From an uncultured Duncaniella sp. (GTDB lineage: Bacteria; Bacteroidota; Bacteroidia; Bacteroidales; Muribaculaceae), in NCBI GenBank assembly GCA_910587165.1, contig CAJUKP010000002.1:62001-126000 (forward strand): a DNA stretch of 64,000 bases. Reading direction: 5' to 3'. Both the position numbers and the translations under genes were made by a program. Of the stretch, positions 7,870 through 15,538 are shown in pieces. A model generated the notes under the pieces. That model was not told the DNA's origin and searched no databases. It was given only the letters and a program-made list of their open reading frames with translations. How positions within the stretch are numbered: the stretch's first letter is position 1; the number at the start of each line of letters is the position of its first letter.

Positions 7870-9894
7870 ATGTCAACCAATGATAACAAGCTCACCCTCG
7901 CACGGGTGGAGAACGACCGCCGCATACTCGAGTTGCTCGCACAGACCTTCCCCTCGGTCGGCGCGGCCAGCACTGAGATAATCAATCTTGAAGCCATTCT
8001 GAATCTTCCCAAAGGTACGGAGCATTTCGTGGCCGACCTTCATGGAGAACATGAGGCGTTCCGCCATCTTCTGAAAAACGCTTCAGGCAATATCAAAAGG
8101 AAAGTCACAGAACTCTTCGGGACGTCGATGCGTGAGAGTCAGATACGTCAGCTTTGCGCATTGATCTATTATCCGGAGGAGAAGCTTCAGTCCATACATG
8201 AGACAGAAGCTAATCTGGAGGATTTCTTCAACATCACTCTCCATCAGCTTGTGAAGGTGCTTCAGAGCGTCACATCGAAATACACTCGTTCGAAGGTGCG
8301 CAAGACACTTCCCGGTGAGTTTGCATATATCATTGAAGAGTTGCTCCACGAGTCTCCGTCTGATTATGACAAGCAGGCATATTTCAACCGCATCATAGAG
8401 ACCATAATCTCAACGGGCCAGGCTGACAAGTTCATAATAGCCATGTGCACCGTGATACAGCGGCTCTCAATCGACCAGCTGCATATCCTGGGTGATATAT
8501 TCGACCGCGGTCCCGGCGCACATCATATAATGGAGACCTTGAGCCGGTACGGCAAGTGGGACATACAGTGGGGCAACCATGATATCCTATGGATGGGAGC
8601 TGCCGCCGGCAACGACTGCTGTATAGCCAACGTGGTGCGTGTGTCCTTGCGTTATGGTAATCTCGGGACTCTCGAGGACGGATACGGCATCAATCTGCTT
8701 CCGCTTGCCACGTTTGCAATGGAGACTTATATGGACGATGATTGCACCGAATTCCGCTCTCATGCCTCTGAGGAGGATAACACTCACTCGGAAAAGACAT
8801 TGAGACTCATGGCAAAGATGCACAAGGCCATGACGGTCATCCAGTTTAAGCTCGAGGGTCAGATGATAGCCAAACACCCCGAGTGGAAGATGGAATCCAG
8901 AAGACTTCTCGACAGGATAGATTATGAGAAAGGGACGGTGGAGATTGACGGTAAAGTCTATGAAATGACCGACAGCTGTTTCCCCACCATAAATCCGTCT
9001 GACCCGTATCGTCTTACTCCGGAGGAATTGCATCTGGTGCATAAACTCCACAGGTCGTTCACATCAAGCGCCTCGCTTCGCCGTCACATTGACCTTCTTC
9101 TCTCGCATGGGTGTATGTATGGCGTTTTCAATTCAAATCTGCTTTTTCATGCCTCGATGCCTCTCAATGAGGATGGGTCGCTGAAGGAGGTGCGTGTAGG
9201 TGATGAATTCTATAAAGGACGGATGCTCATGGAGCGTATAGGAATGCTGCTCCGCTCAGCCTACAACGACGATACGCCGGAACCGGATAAATCTCTTGCC
9301 CGTGATTATTACTGGTATATGTGGTGCGGACCTGATTCTCCTCTTTTTGACAAGGACCGTATGACCACATTCGAACGTTATTTCGTGAAAGACCCTGAAG
9401 CCCGCAAGGAGGAGAAGGGATGGTATTACAAGTTGCGTGACCGGGAGGAAGTGATAGACATGATTCTCGACGAGTTCAGTGTGGAGGGTAATCAACGTCA
9501 TGTGATCAACGGTCATGTCCCTGTCCGCACCGGCAAGGGAGAAAGCCCGTTGAGAGCCGGAGGAAAGCTCATGGTGATTGACGGAGGGTTTGCCAAGGCT
9601 TACCACAAGACAACCGGTATCGCCGGATATACATTGATATATCATAGCTCCAACTTTGAGCTCGTAGAACATGAACCGTTCACATCGGTAGAGGAGGCAA
9701 TAGCCAACGGTACCGATATCGTCGGATCGACCAAGATGGTGGAGCAGACAGCCAAACGTGTATGTGTTCGTGACACAGACATGGGAAGGGTGCTACAGAG
9801 TCAGATCGACGAGCTTACAGAGCTGCTGTTCGCATTCCGCCACGGCATAATCAAGGAGAGCAATCCTTACAAGAACGATTTTTCGGGCTTATGA
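7870..9894 (+). CDS. fbp: Fructose-1,6-bisphosphatase, class 3
   Basis: Gluconeogenic phosphatase converting fructose 1,6-bisphosphate to fructose 6-phosphate in the cytosol. The 674-residue size and calcineurin-like metallophosphatase motifs define class 3: HFVADLHGEHEAF near the N-terminus, GDIFDRGPG, WGNHDILWMGA, and the late VINGHVPV and VIDGGFAKAYH blocks that hold the metal-binding His residues. I place the start at ATG 7870 (MSTNDNKLTL); the frame extends upstream only to a TTG at 7822 that lies inside the -7 element. The stop overlaps the next ATG (ATGA), coupling it to the AraC-type regulator. Confidence 0.95.
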   Translation: MSTNDNKLTLARVENDRRILELLAQTFPSVGAASTEIINLEAILNLPKGTEHFVADLHGEHEAFRHLLKNASGNIKRKVTELFGTSMRESQIRQLCALIYYPEEKLQSIHETEANLEDFFNITLHQLVKVLQSVTSKYTRSKVRKTLPGEFAYIIEELLHESPSDYDKQAYFNRIIETIISTGQADKFIIAMCTVIQRLSIDQLHILGDIFDRGPGAHHIMETLSRYGKWDIQWGNHDILWMGAAAGNDCCIANVVRVSLRYGNLGTLEDGYGINLLPLATFAMETYMDDDCTEFRSHASEEDNTHSEKTLRLMAKMHKAMTVIQFKLEGQMIAKHPEWKMESRRLLDRIDYEKGTVEIDGKVYEMTDSCFPTINPSDPYRLTPEELHLVHKLHRSFTSSASLRRHIDLLLSHGCMYGVFNSNLLFHASMPLNEDGSLKEVRVGDEFYKGRMLMERIGMLLRSAYNDDTPEPDKSLARDYYWYMWCGPDSPLFDKDRMTTFERYFVKDPEARKEEKGWYYKLRDREEVIDMILDEFSVEGNQRHVINGHVPVRTGKGESPLRAGGKLMVIDGGFAKAYHKTTGIAGYTLIYHSSNFELVEHEPFTSVEEAIANGTDIVGSTKMVEQTAKRVCVRDTDMGRVLQSQIDELTELLFAFRHGIIKESNPYKNDFSGL

Positions 9895-10442
9895 AGCTGC
9901 CGGTGAAGAATATGGTATGCCGTCATTGTGTGGGTACTGTCAGAAGAGTGCTTGACGCAATGGGGCATACTGATGCGGAGGTTGAACTCGGTCAGATATT
10001 ATTTACGTCACCACTTTCAGATGAGGAGCTTGAGAGGCTTTCCGATGCTCTCGAACAGAACGGATTCGAGATAATAAAGTCACGGGAGGCTGAGATCGTG
10101 GAGTCTGTGAAACTGACACTCATAGAGCTGTCGCGCAGTGAGGCCGACGACAAACCTTCGCTCTCCGAGGTCTTGACATCCCGTATACCGCTGTCGTATC
10201 AACAGATAGGCCGCATATTCACCGAAGTGGAGGGGCGTACAATTGAGAACTATTATCTTAATCTCCGCATCGAGAGGGTGAAGGAACTCATACGCTATCG
10301 CCGGATGTCGTTTTCTGAGATTGCTCATGAAACCGGGTTCTCTTCTGTGGCGCATCTTTCGCGCCAGTTCAAGCAGATGACGGGACTTACACCGTCCCAG
10401 TTCCGCGAGATGGGCGAGCGGCGTCCTCTGCCTGAAGTGTGA
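9891..10442 (+). CDS. HMA-domain / AraC-type transcription regulator
   Basis: A 183-residue fusion. Residues 1-70 look like a heavy-metal-associated (HMA) fold with the metal-binding pair Cys10-x-x-Cys13 (MVCRHC), and residues about 95-175 form an AraC-type helix-turn-helix (SYQQIGRIFTEVEGRTIENYYL, then MSFSEIAHETGFSSVAHLSRQFKQ split over two helices). It would sense a soft metal ion, probably Cu(I) or Zn, and control the following permease gene 79 bases downstream, which also ends in an HMA domain. Its ATG overlaps the fbp stop by four bases. The metal specificity and direction of control are inference. Confidence 0.85.
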   Translation: MKLPVKNMVCRHCVGTVRRVLDAMGHTDAEVELGQILFTSPLSDEELERLSDALEQNGFEIIKSREAEIVESVKLTLIELSRSEADDKPSLSEVLTSRIPLSYQQIGRIFTEVEGRTIENYYLNLRIERVKELIRYRRMSFSEIAHETGFSSVAHLSRQFKQMTGLTPSQFREMGERRPLPEV

Positions 10443-10490
10443 TGCAAAGTTTTGATAATTTTATGTAACGCATGGGAGGGCGGAAGTGTG

Positions 10491-10498
10491 TAACTTTG
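10491..10498 (+). promoter_or_regulatory. -7 element before the metal permease
   Basis: TAACTTTG, 23 bases before the ATG at 10522, so the permease can be transcribed apart from fbp and the regulator. No exact -33 TTTG at 19-21 bases. Confidence 0.5.
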
Positions 10499-10521
10499 CA
10501 TTCGAATTAAAATAATAAGCA

Positions 10522-11751
10522 ATGCAACTTGTCAACACACTCCTGTTCATGCTCAACGAGATGTCACCATACATCCTCCTGGGCTTCCTTATAGCCGGCC
10601 TGCTGCACGCTTTTGTCTCGCAGCCCACAATGGCCCGCCATCTTTCCGGAACCGGATTCCGTTCAGTGACTAAAGCGGCTCTTTTCGGTATTCCTCTCCC
10701 GTTATGTTCCTGTGGTGTTCTTCCGACTGCAATAGCCTTGCGTCGAGGAGGAGCGTCCCGGGCCGCTTCCGCCTCATTTCTTGTAGCCACGCCCCAGACC
10801 GGGGTTGACAGTATAGCTGCAACCTGGTCGTTGCTGGGTCCGGCATTTGCTGTGGTGCGTCCGGTTGCCGCTCTTGTGACTGCCATGTTTGCCGGTGTTG
10901 CGGTGGGTAGAAGCGAGAGTGTGGATGAGCCTTCCTCATGTACTGTCAGCCCTGATGCAGAGTCACAGGAACCCGGGAAATCTTTCATGGCCAAATGCCT
11001 GTCTGCCCTGAGATATGGGTTTGTCGATCTCGTGGCAAGTATCGGTGGTTGGCTTGTGGCGGGACTTGTTATCGCGGCGCTCATAACCATATATGTTCCT
11101 GATGATTTCTTCGCATCTCTGGGGTCAAATCCTCTCATTGCCATGATTGCTGTGGTGATTGTCGCGGTTCCAATGTATGTATGCGCCACCGGTTCGATCC
11201 CTATCGCTCTGTCTCTTATGCTCAAAGGCCTTTCGCCCGGTACAGCCCTCGTGCTTCTTATGGCCGGTCCGGCTGCCAACTTCGCCTCTTTCACATTGAT
11301 CTCACGTGAAATGGGTAGGAAAGCTGCCTCTATTTATCTTGGAGCCATAATAATCGGAGCTATAGCATTCGGACTCACAGTGGACTATCTCATGCCTGCA
11401 TCCTGGTTCTCAGTGGTCTCGGGAGGAATGGCCGAGAGTTGCCATCATGTTCATTTCGAGCTATTTCCCACCATCTGCTCGGCAATCCTTGCTTCGCTCC
11501 TGATATATTCATTTGTGAGACGTAGAAATAACAATCATTTAGAAATAACAGATATGACACAGAATTATGTAATCAAGGGCATGAATTGCCCTCACTGCGA
11601 GGCTGCAGTGACCAAAGCCATCAAAGGTGTTGAAGGTGTTGAAGCTGTCGAGGTTGATCTTGGCACCGGACGTGCCACCGTGCAAGGCTCTCCTTCATCT
11701 GAAGCAATAGCCTCGGCAGTCAGAGCAGCAGGCTTTGATCTTGAGAATTAA
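10522..11751 (+). CDS. SO_0444-type Cu/Zn efflux permease with C-terminal HMA domain
   Basis: Inner-membrane permease of the DUF318/ArsP-like group, 409 residues. The first half has hydrophobic helices and the family hallmark PLPLCSCG (Cys62, Cys64), then VATPQTGVDS; the second half repeats this with VPMYVCATG and PAANFASF. After a last membrane helix, residues about 346-409 form an HMA domain with GMNCPHC as metal ligand. Members of this family are annotated as Cu/Zn efflux transporters. The preceding HMA/AraC regulator supports a metal-responsive pair. A strong terminator follows at 11772. The exported ion is inferred, not shown. Confidence 0.87.
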   Translation: MQLVNTLLFMLNEMSPYILLGFLIAGLLHAFVSQPTMARHLSGTGFRSVTKAALFGIPLPLCSCGVLPTAIALRRGGASRAASASFLVATPQTGVDSIAATWSLLGPAFAVVRPVAALVTAMFAGVAVGRSESVDEPSSCTVSPDAESQEPGKSFMAKCLSALRYGFVDLVASIGGWLVAGLVIAALITIYVPDDFFASLGSNPLIAMIAVVIVAVPMYVCATGSIPIALSLMLKGLSPGTALVLLMAGPAANFASFTLISREMGRKAASIYLGAIIIGAIAFGLTVDYLMPASWFSVVSGGMAESCHHVHFELFPTICSAILASLLIYSFVRRRNNNHLEITDMTQNYVIKGMNCPHCEAAVTKAIKGVEGVEAVEVDLGTGRATVQGSPSSEAIASAVRAAGFDLEN

Positions 11752-11771
11752 AGATCGTGTAAATAAATTAT

Positions 11772-11810
11772 CATCCTCCCGGAGCTATATGATCCGGGAG
11801 GATGCTTATT
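11772..11810 (+). terminator. Terminator of the metal permease gene
   Basis: Perfect 12-bp stem, CATCCTCCCGGA (11772-11783) with TCCGGGAGGATG (11793-11804), followed by CTTATT. Confidence 0.85.
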
Positions 11811-11867
11811 TATAAAGATGTCATACTGAAAAAGTATTGTTAAAATATGTTTATTTAATATCGGGGA

Positions 11868-11899
11868 TTTGCATTTTAGAAAACCGGATGTTAATTTTG
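11868..11899 (+). promoter_or_regulatory. Consensus promoter before a structured RNA
   Basis: TTTG (11868-11871), exactly 20 bases, then TAATTTTG (11892-11899). This is a full match to the Bacteroidetes promoter; transcription should start near 11903-11906. Confidence 0.8.
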
Positions 11900-11938
11900 T
11901 GGCGCTATGGGCATAAGCCCGTTTTTACAGATACAGAT

Positions 11939-12001
11939 ATGACACACTACGCAGACAACAGAACCGCAGGATTCGGCCGGACCGGTCGACGGCGACGGTA
12001 G
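11939..12001 (+). CDS. Possible 20-residue Arg-rich leader peptide
   Basis: ATG at 11939 opens a 20-codon frame that ends in four successive arginine codons (CGA CGG CGA CGG) directly before TAG. A shorter 11-codon frame (ATG 11907 to TGA 11942, encoding MGISPFLQIQI) overlaps its start as ATGA, so the two could be coupled. The 9-bp helix 11942-11950/11998-12006 brackets the whole frame, so ribosomes on it would change RNA folding. It could equally be a chance frame inside a non-coding RNA; a third frame (ATG 12056 to TAA 12163, 35 codons) also exists. Confidence 0.25.
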   Translation: MTHYADNRTAGFGRTGRRRR

Positions 12002-12143
12002 TGTGTATATTTTTTTCAACTCCAGCATTTCTACAACTATTCGTTGCCGCAGGGCATGACAGCTATTGCTGTGTCCTGTCGGTCGGATCAGAGTACATTG
12101 AAATACTGGAAAAACTTCAGAGGCATCAGGGTAGCCTCTATGC

Positions 12144-12175
12144 AAAAGGAACAGTCGGTATAAGATGTTCCTTTT
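12144..12175 (+). terminator. Terminator-like hairpin ending the structured RNA
   Basis: Perfect 10-bp stem AAAAGGAACA (12144-12153) with TGTTCCTTTT (12166-12175), 12-base loop, with the T-run forming the end of the stem. It lies 50 bases before the ATPase start, so it may act as a terminator of a small RNA or as an attenuator. Confidence 0.6.
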
Positions 12176-12224
12176 GAATGTGTGAATAAATATTTATCTG
12201 TTAAATTTCTAAATCTGTAAAAAT

Positions 12225-14024
12225 ATGGCAAATACAATTGAGATTTCTTCTATTTCCATTCTTCCTTATTGTCCTTCAAGCCGCATAGCCACGGAGTTTC
12301 CGGCTATTGATGCGTTTTCGGCGCGGACACAATTCATTCCGTTTGGCAAGCAGAGTCATCTGGCAGTTCTGCTTGAGGCGGTTAACAAAGAATACGGCAA
12401 TCCGCGACGACGGACTGTCAGGAAAACATTCTTCTTGAATGTCCGTGATGTGACGGAACGGTGTGTGGTGGCTTCACGCACACATTGCTTTGTCATGGAG
12501 AGAGATGAGCTTCGTGTCATGGATCGTGTTGATATACCTTTCCGACGCTCGCAATTGAATCCGGAGCACGATTACTGTGTGGAGGTAACGATCCCCGGGC
12601 AGAAGGAGGTTGTAATATACAAGTCTCTTCATTATATAACAGCACAGAAACTCCCGACCTCATACTATAATCCGGTGGCGGTATATGTAAAATCATTCGT
12701 CGCGGACAGTGAGGATGCCGCCGCCGAACTTCATCTGTCGGCCATTGACGCAGATGAGACTTGTGGCCGTTCGGTAGAATTCGAGCTTATCAATGAAGTG
12801 CCACATCTCCGGCACCGCCCGGAACTTTTCATGCGGTTCTATTCCGGTGATGATGTGTGGTCGACAGAATCATGTTCACTTCATGCCTATATGGAGAATG
12901 AGAGGGAGGTGGTGAAGGCGTCGTGTGATATTCCCTCCCTCCTGAATATCAGGGAGCATCTTTATGTCGAGATTCTTTCAATGGGCTATCCTATCGCTGC
13001 TGCATTGATTGATGCGTCAGGATGTGATGAGGAAGGGGAACTGTGTGGCGACGAAATAAAATGTATCAAACAATACACACATTGTAAAGGTGCGCGATCC
13101 CTTGAGACCAGACGCAATCAGAGAGACGGGTGGGGTGACGGTGTGCCGGATATGGATGGTGAGGCCAAAGAGCCTTCGGTGCTCGACTCGCTTGTCGGAC
13201 TCGAGGGTGTGAAAAGCAAACTTGAGAGTTATAGGAAGCTTATGGAGTTCTACCGCTTGCGTAGAAAGTCAGGGCTGCCGGTGCCGTCCACTCCGCTCCA
13301 TTGTATGTTCCTCGGCTCGCCGGGGACTGGAAAAACCACAGTTGCCAAGGAAATCGGGCGCCTGCTTCATGAGTGTGGGGCCCTGTCGAGCGGTCATGTG
13401 GTGGTGAGAGAGCGGGCCACGCTGATTGGTCAGTTCTACAACTCTGAAGCCGAGAAGACCCTCAAGGCTCTTGAGGAGGCCAAAGGGGGCATTCTTTTCA
13501 TTGACGAGGCTTATCAGCTCCATCAGCCGGAGGATCCCAAAGATCCGGGGCGCTTTGTGCTGGAGACTCTGATGACAGCATTGTCAGATACGGATAATCG
13601 GGACTGGATGCTGATACTTGCCGGTTATACTGAGCCGATGCTCAAGATGTTCTCGCTCAATCCCGGGTTGGCTTCACGTATTCCGGAGATTAATTTCTAT
13701 CACTTCGATGATTTCTCGGAGCCGGAGTTGATGGAGATTGCGGAGAGATATCTCTCAGCGAGGAAGTTTGACCTGACCTGTGATGGAAGGGAATCCCTGG
13801 CGCGCAGGCTTGCTGCCGATTATGCCAACCGGGGCAAGGATTTCGGGAATGCACGCCACGTGGTCAATCTGATCGAGACGGAAGTGCTTCCGGCCATGGC
13901 GGCAAGAATAGCATCAATCCGCCGGCCTTCACGAAGTGACTTATCCGAGATAAAGGCTTCGGATATACCGGCACCGAGGTTCATTGAGGCTCCCCGGTCG
14001 AGACGTATCGGTTTCGCAAGCTAA
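12225..14024 (+). CDS. AAA+ ATPase of the CbbX/SpoVK class with novel N-terminus
   Basis: A 599-residue cytosolic protein. The C-terminal half is a CbbX/SpoVK-type AAA+ module: Walker A GSPGTGKT at 364-371, pore-like segment LIGQFYNSEAEKT, Walker B GILFIDEAY with Asp427-Glu428, then LAGYTEPMLKMFSLNPGLASRI with sensor/arginine elements and a helical lid (FGNARHVVNLIE). The first 320 residues are beta-rich with many charged residues and match no domain I recognise. CbbX-class ATPases remodel protein complexes or serve in secretion, so a chaperone-like role is inferred. It stands alone: terminators on both sides and a long structured upstream region. An A+T-rich stretch, typical for Bacteroidetes, precedes the ATG. 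Confidence 0.85.
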   Translation: MANTIEISSISILPYCPSSRIATEFPAIDAFSARTQFIPFGKQSHLAVLLEAVNKEYGNPRRRTVRKTFFLNVRDVTERCVVASRTHCFVMERDELRVMDRVDIPFRRSQLNPEHDYCVEVTIPGQKEVVIYKSLHYITAQKLPTSYYNPVAVYVKSFVADSEDAAAELHLSAIDADETCGRSVEFELINEVPHLRHRPELFMRFYSGDDVWSTESCSLHAYMENEREVVKASCDIPSLLNIREHLYVEILSMGYPIAAALIDASGCDEEGELCGDEIKCIKQYTHCKGARSLETRRNQRDGWGDGVPDMDGEAKEPSVLDSLVGLEGVKSKLESYRKLMEFYRLRRKSGLPVPSTPLHCMFLGSPGTGKTTVAKEIGRLLHECGALSSGHVVVRERATLIGQFYNSEAEKTLKALEEAKGGILFIDEAYQLHQPEDPKDPGRFVLETLMTALSDTDNRDWMLILAGYTEPMLKMFSLNPGLASRIPEINFYHFDDFSEPELMEIAERYLSARKFDLTCDGRESLARRLAADYANRGKDFGNARHVVNLIETEVLPAMAARIASIRRPSRSDLSEIKASDIPAPRFIEAPRSRRIGFAS

Positions 14025-14030
14025 GAGATA

Positions 14031-14072
14031 AACATGATGGAGTGTCGCGATGTCGCGACACTCCATCATGTT
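14031..14072. terminator. Long perfect hairpin between convergent genes
   Basis: 20-bp arms, AACATGATGGAGTGTCGCGA (14031-14050) with its exact complement 14053-14072, only TG between them. It sits between the ATPase gene and lptB and overlaps the lptB stop codon by two bases; likely a two-way terminator. Confidence 0.75.
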
Positions 14073-14835
14073 ATACAGCATCGAATTTCTTACGATAGAA
14101 CATGAAGTCACGTCCAAGATATTTCTCGCGGACAATCGGGTTCTCGGCAAGCTCCTCTGATGTGCCCTGAAATAGAATCTTGCCCTCGAAAAGCAGGTAT
14201 GCACGGTCGGTGATTCGGAGGGTCTCCTGAGCATTGTGGTCGGTGATTAGTATGCCTATGTTCTTTTCCTTCAGACTATAGACTACAGACTGGATATCCT
14301 CGACAGCAATCGGGTCTACACCGGCAAAGGGCTCGTCAAGCATGATGAACTTGGGGTTGATGGCCAGGCAACGGGCGATCTCCGTGCGTCGGCGTTCACC
14401 ACCTGAAAGGCGGTCGCCGAGATTATGGCGCACTTTCTCAAGTCTGAATTCGTGGATGAGGCTTTCGAGTTTTTCTTTCTGATATTCAGGTGTCGTATCC
14501 GTCATCTGAAGCACAGCCCGGATGTTGTCCTCCACCGAAAGCTTCCGGAACACGCTCGCTTCCTGTGCCAGATAGCCGATTCCGTTTCGGGCACGTTTGT
14601 AGACGGGATATTTCGTAATATTCAGATCATCGAGGAAAATCTCTCCCTCGTTCGGTGTTATGAGGCCGACGGTCATGTAGAAAGTCGTTGTCTTTCCTGC
14701 TCCGTTCGGGCCGAGAAGACCTACGATCTCACCCTGGGTCACATTGATCGACACATGGTTGGCTACAGTGCGCTTGCCGTATTTCTTGACAAGATTGTCG
14801 GTGCGGAGCACCATTTTCTTCTCTTGTTCTTCCAT
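14071..14835 (-). CDS. lptB: LPS export ABC transporter ATPase LptB
   Basis: Cytosolic ATPase that powers LptFG to extract lipopolysaccharide from the inner membrane. Of 254 residues, Walker A GPNGAGKT is at 42-49, the Q-loop lies in GIGYLAQEASVFRKLSV (an LptB hallmark), the ABC signature is LSGGERRR and Walker B is FIMLDEPFAGVDP, followed by the H-loop ITDHN. I use the ATG at 14835 (MEEQEKKMVL) instead of a codon at 14919 that would run into udk. It starts five bases after the udk stop, so the two are probably cotranscribed. Confidence 0.94.
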   Translation of the reverse strand: MEEQEKKMVLRTDNLVKKYGKRTVANHVSINVTQGEIVGLLGPNGAGKTTTFYMTVGLITPNEGEIFLDDLNITKYPVYKRARNGIGYLAQEASVFRKLSVEDNIRAVLQMTDTTPEYQKEKLESLIHEFRLEKVRHNLGDRLSGGERRRTEIARCLAINPKFIMLDEPFAGVDPIAVEDIQSVVYSLKEKNIGILITDHNAQETLRITDRAYLLFEGKILFQGTSEELAENPIVREKYLGRDFMFYRKKFDAV

Positions 14836-14839
14836 AACT

Positions 14840-15454
14840 TTACTGTCTGCGGAGACGTGATTCGATATAATCGGTAAGGAGTTGTATGGCCACCACATTG
14901 TTGCCACCCTGGGGCACAATCAGGTCTGCACTTTTCTTGGATGGCTCAATGTACATCTCGTGCATGGGTTTGAGCACGTCAATATAGCGGTCGAGCACCA
15001 TCTGAGGTGTGCGTCCGCGTTCCACACAGTCACGCGCTATCACGCGTATGAGACGTTCATCGGCCTCTGCATCCACAAATACCTTTACATCAAGCATCTT
15101 GCGGAGTGTAGGGTCAGTCAGCACGAGAATCCCCTCCACAATCACCACCTCTCGGGGCTCGACGCGGATGGTCTCCGGCTGACGGGTGCAGGTGAGATAG
15201 GAATATGTGGGCATCTCGATGGCTTTCCCCTGCTTGAGCTGCTTGAGTTGCTCGACAAGAAGAGGCCATTCGATCGAAGCCGGTTCGTCGAAATTGATCT
15301 TGCTGCGTTCCTCTACGGGAATATGTCCCGAATCCTTGTAATATGAATCCTGGGGAAGCACTGCGACTTCGCCGGGGGGCAGGGAGTTGATTATTTTATT
15401 GACCACGGTGGTCTTGCCGGAGCCGGTTCCTCCGGCTATGCCTATGACAATCAT
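14840..15454 (-). CDS. udk: Uridine kinase
   Basis: Cytosolic salvage enzyme phosphorylating uridine and cytidine to UMP and CMP. The 204-residue protein starts MIVIGIAGGTGSGKTTVV, with the P-loop at 8-15, and has PQDSYYKD and NFDEPASIEWPLL substrate-binding motifs plus IRVIARDCVERGRTP in the lid region. I take the ATG at 15454; the frame continues upstream to 15532 but that part overlaps the divergent promoter. A TACCTTTG element at 15476-15483 precedes it. lptB follows directly. Confidence 0.95.
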   Translation of the reverse strand: MIVIGIAGGTGSGKTTVVNKIINSLPPGEVAVLPQDSYYKDSGHIPVEERSKINFDEPASIEWPLLVEQLKQLKQGKAIEMPTYSYLTCTRQPETIRVEPREVVIVEGILVLTDPTLRKMLDVKVFVDAEADERLIRVIARDCVERGRTPQMVLDRYIDVLKPMHEMYIEPSKKSADLIVPQGGNNVVAIQLLTDYIESRLRRQ

Positions 15455-15475
15455 ATCTGTTTCTGCTTTTTTACG

Positions 15476-15514
15476 CAAAGGTAGTAAAAAATTAGTGTTT
15501 TTTATGTACCTTTG
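15476..15514. promoter_or_regulatory. Divergent -7 elements, udk (-) and nfnA (+)
   Basis: TACCTTTG occurs on both strands: minus at 15476-15483 facing udk, plus at 15507-15514 facing nfnA, 25 bases before its ATG. Neither has an exact -33 box. Confidence 0.55.
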
Positions 15515-15538
15515 TGAAATAATGAACTGCATATTAAT

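Larger units (their letters stand above)
11903..12177 (+). ncRNA. Structured RNA of about 270 nt (standalone sRNA or long leader)
   Basis: Between a full-consensus promoter and a terminator-like hairpin there is no convincing gene, but helices follow each other along the transcript: GGGC/GCCC with loop ATAA (11909-11920), a 9-bp helix ACACACTAC/GTAGTGTGT (11942-11950 with 11998-12006), TGCC/GGCA (12045-12056), ACAGC/GCTGT (12059-12072), AGAGGC/GCCTCT (12119-12139) and AAAAGGAACA/TGTTCCTTTT (12144-12175). The ATPase ATG is 50 bases further on and no exact separate promoter is visible in between. Either it is an independent small RNA, perhaps a member of the Bacteroidales-1 class described in this order, or an attenuator leader for the ATPase. 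Family assignment is from memory and unverified; that it is a structured transcript is better supported. Confidence 0.65.

Noticed and set aside
10461..11294. 277-codon open frame on the minus strand
   Set aside because: It is antisense to the metal permease, whose plus-strand product has clear family motifs and membrane helices. The antisense translation is rich in Arg, Ala, Ser and Pro without any domain.
11891..12145. 84-codon minus-strand frame in the structured RNA region
   Set aside because: No promoter on that strand and Cys/His-rich odd composition; the plus-strand promoter and hairpins explain the region better.
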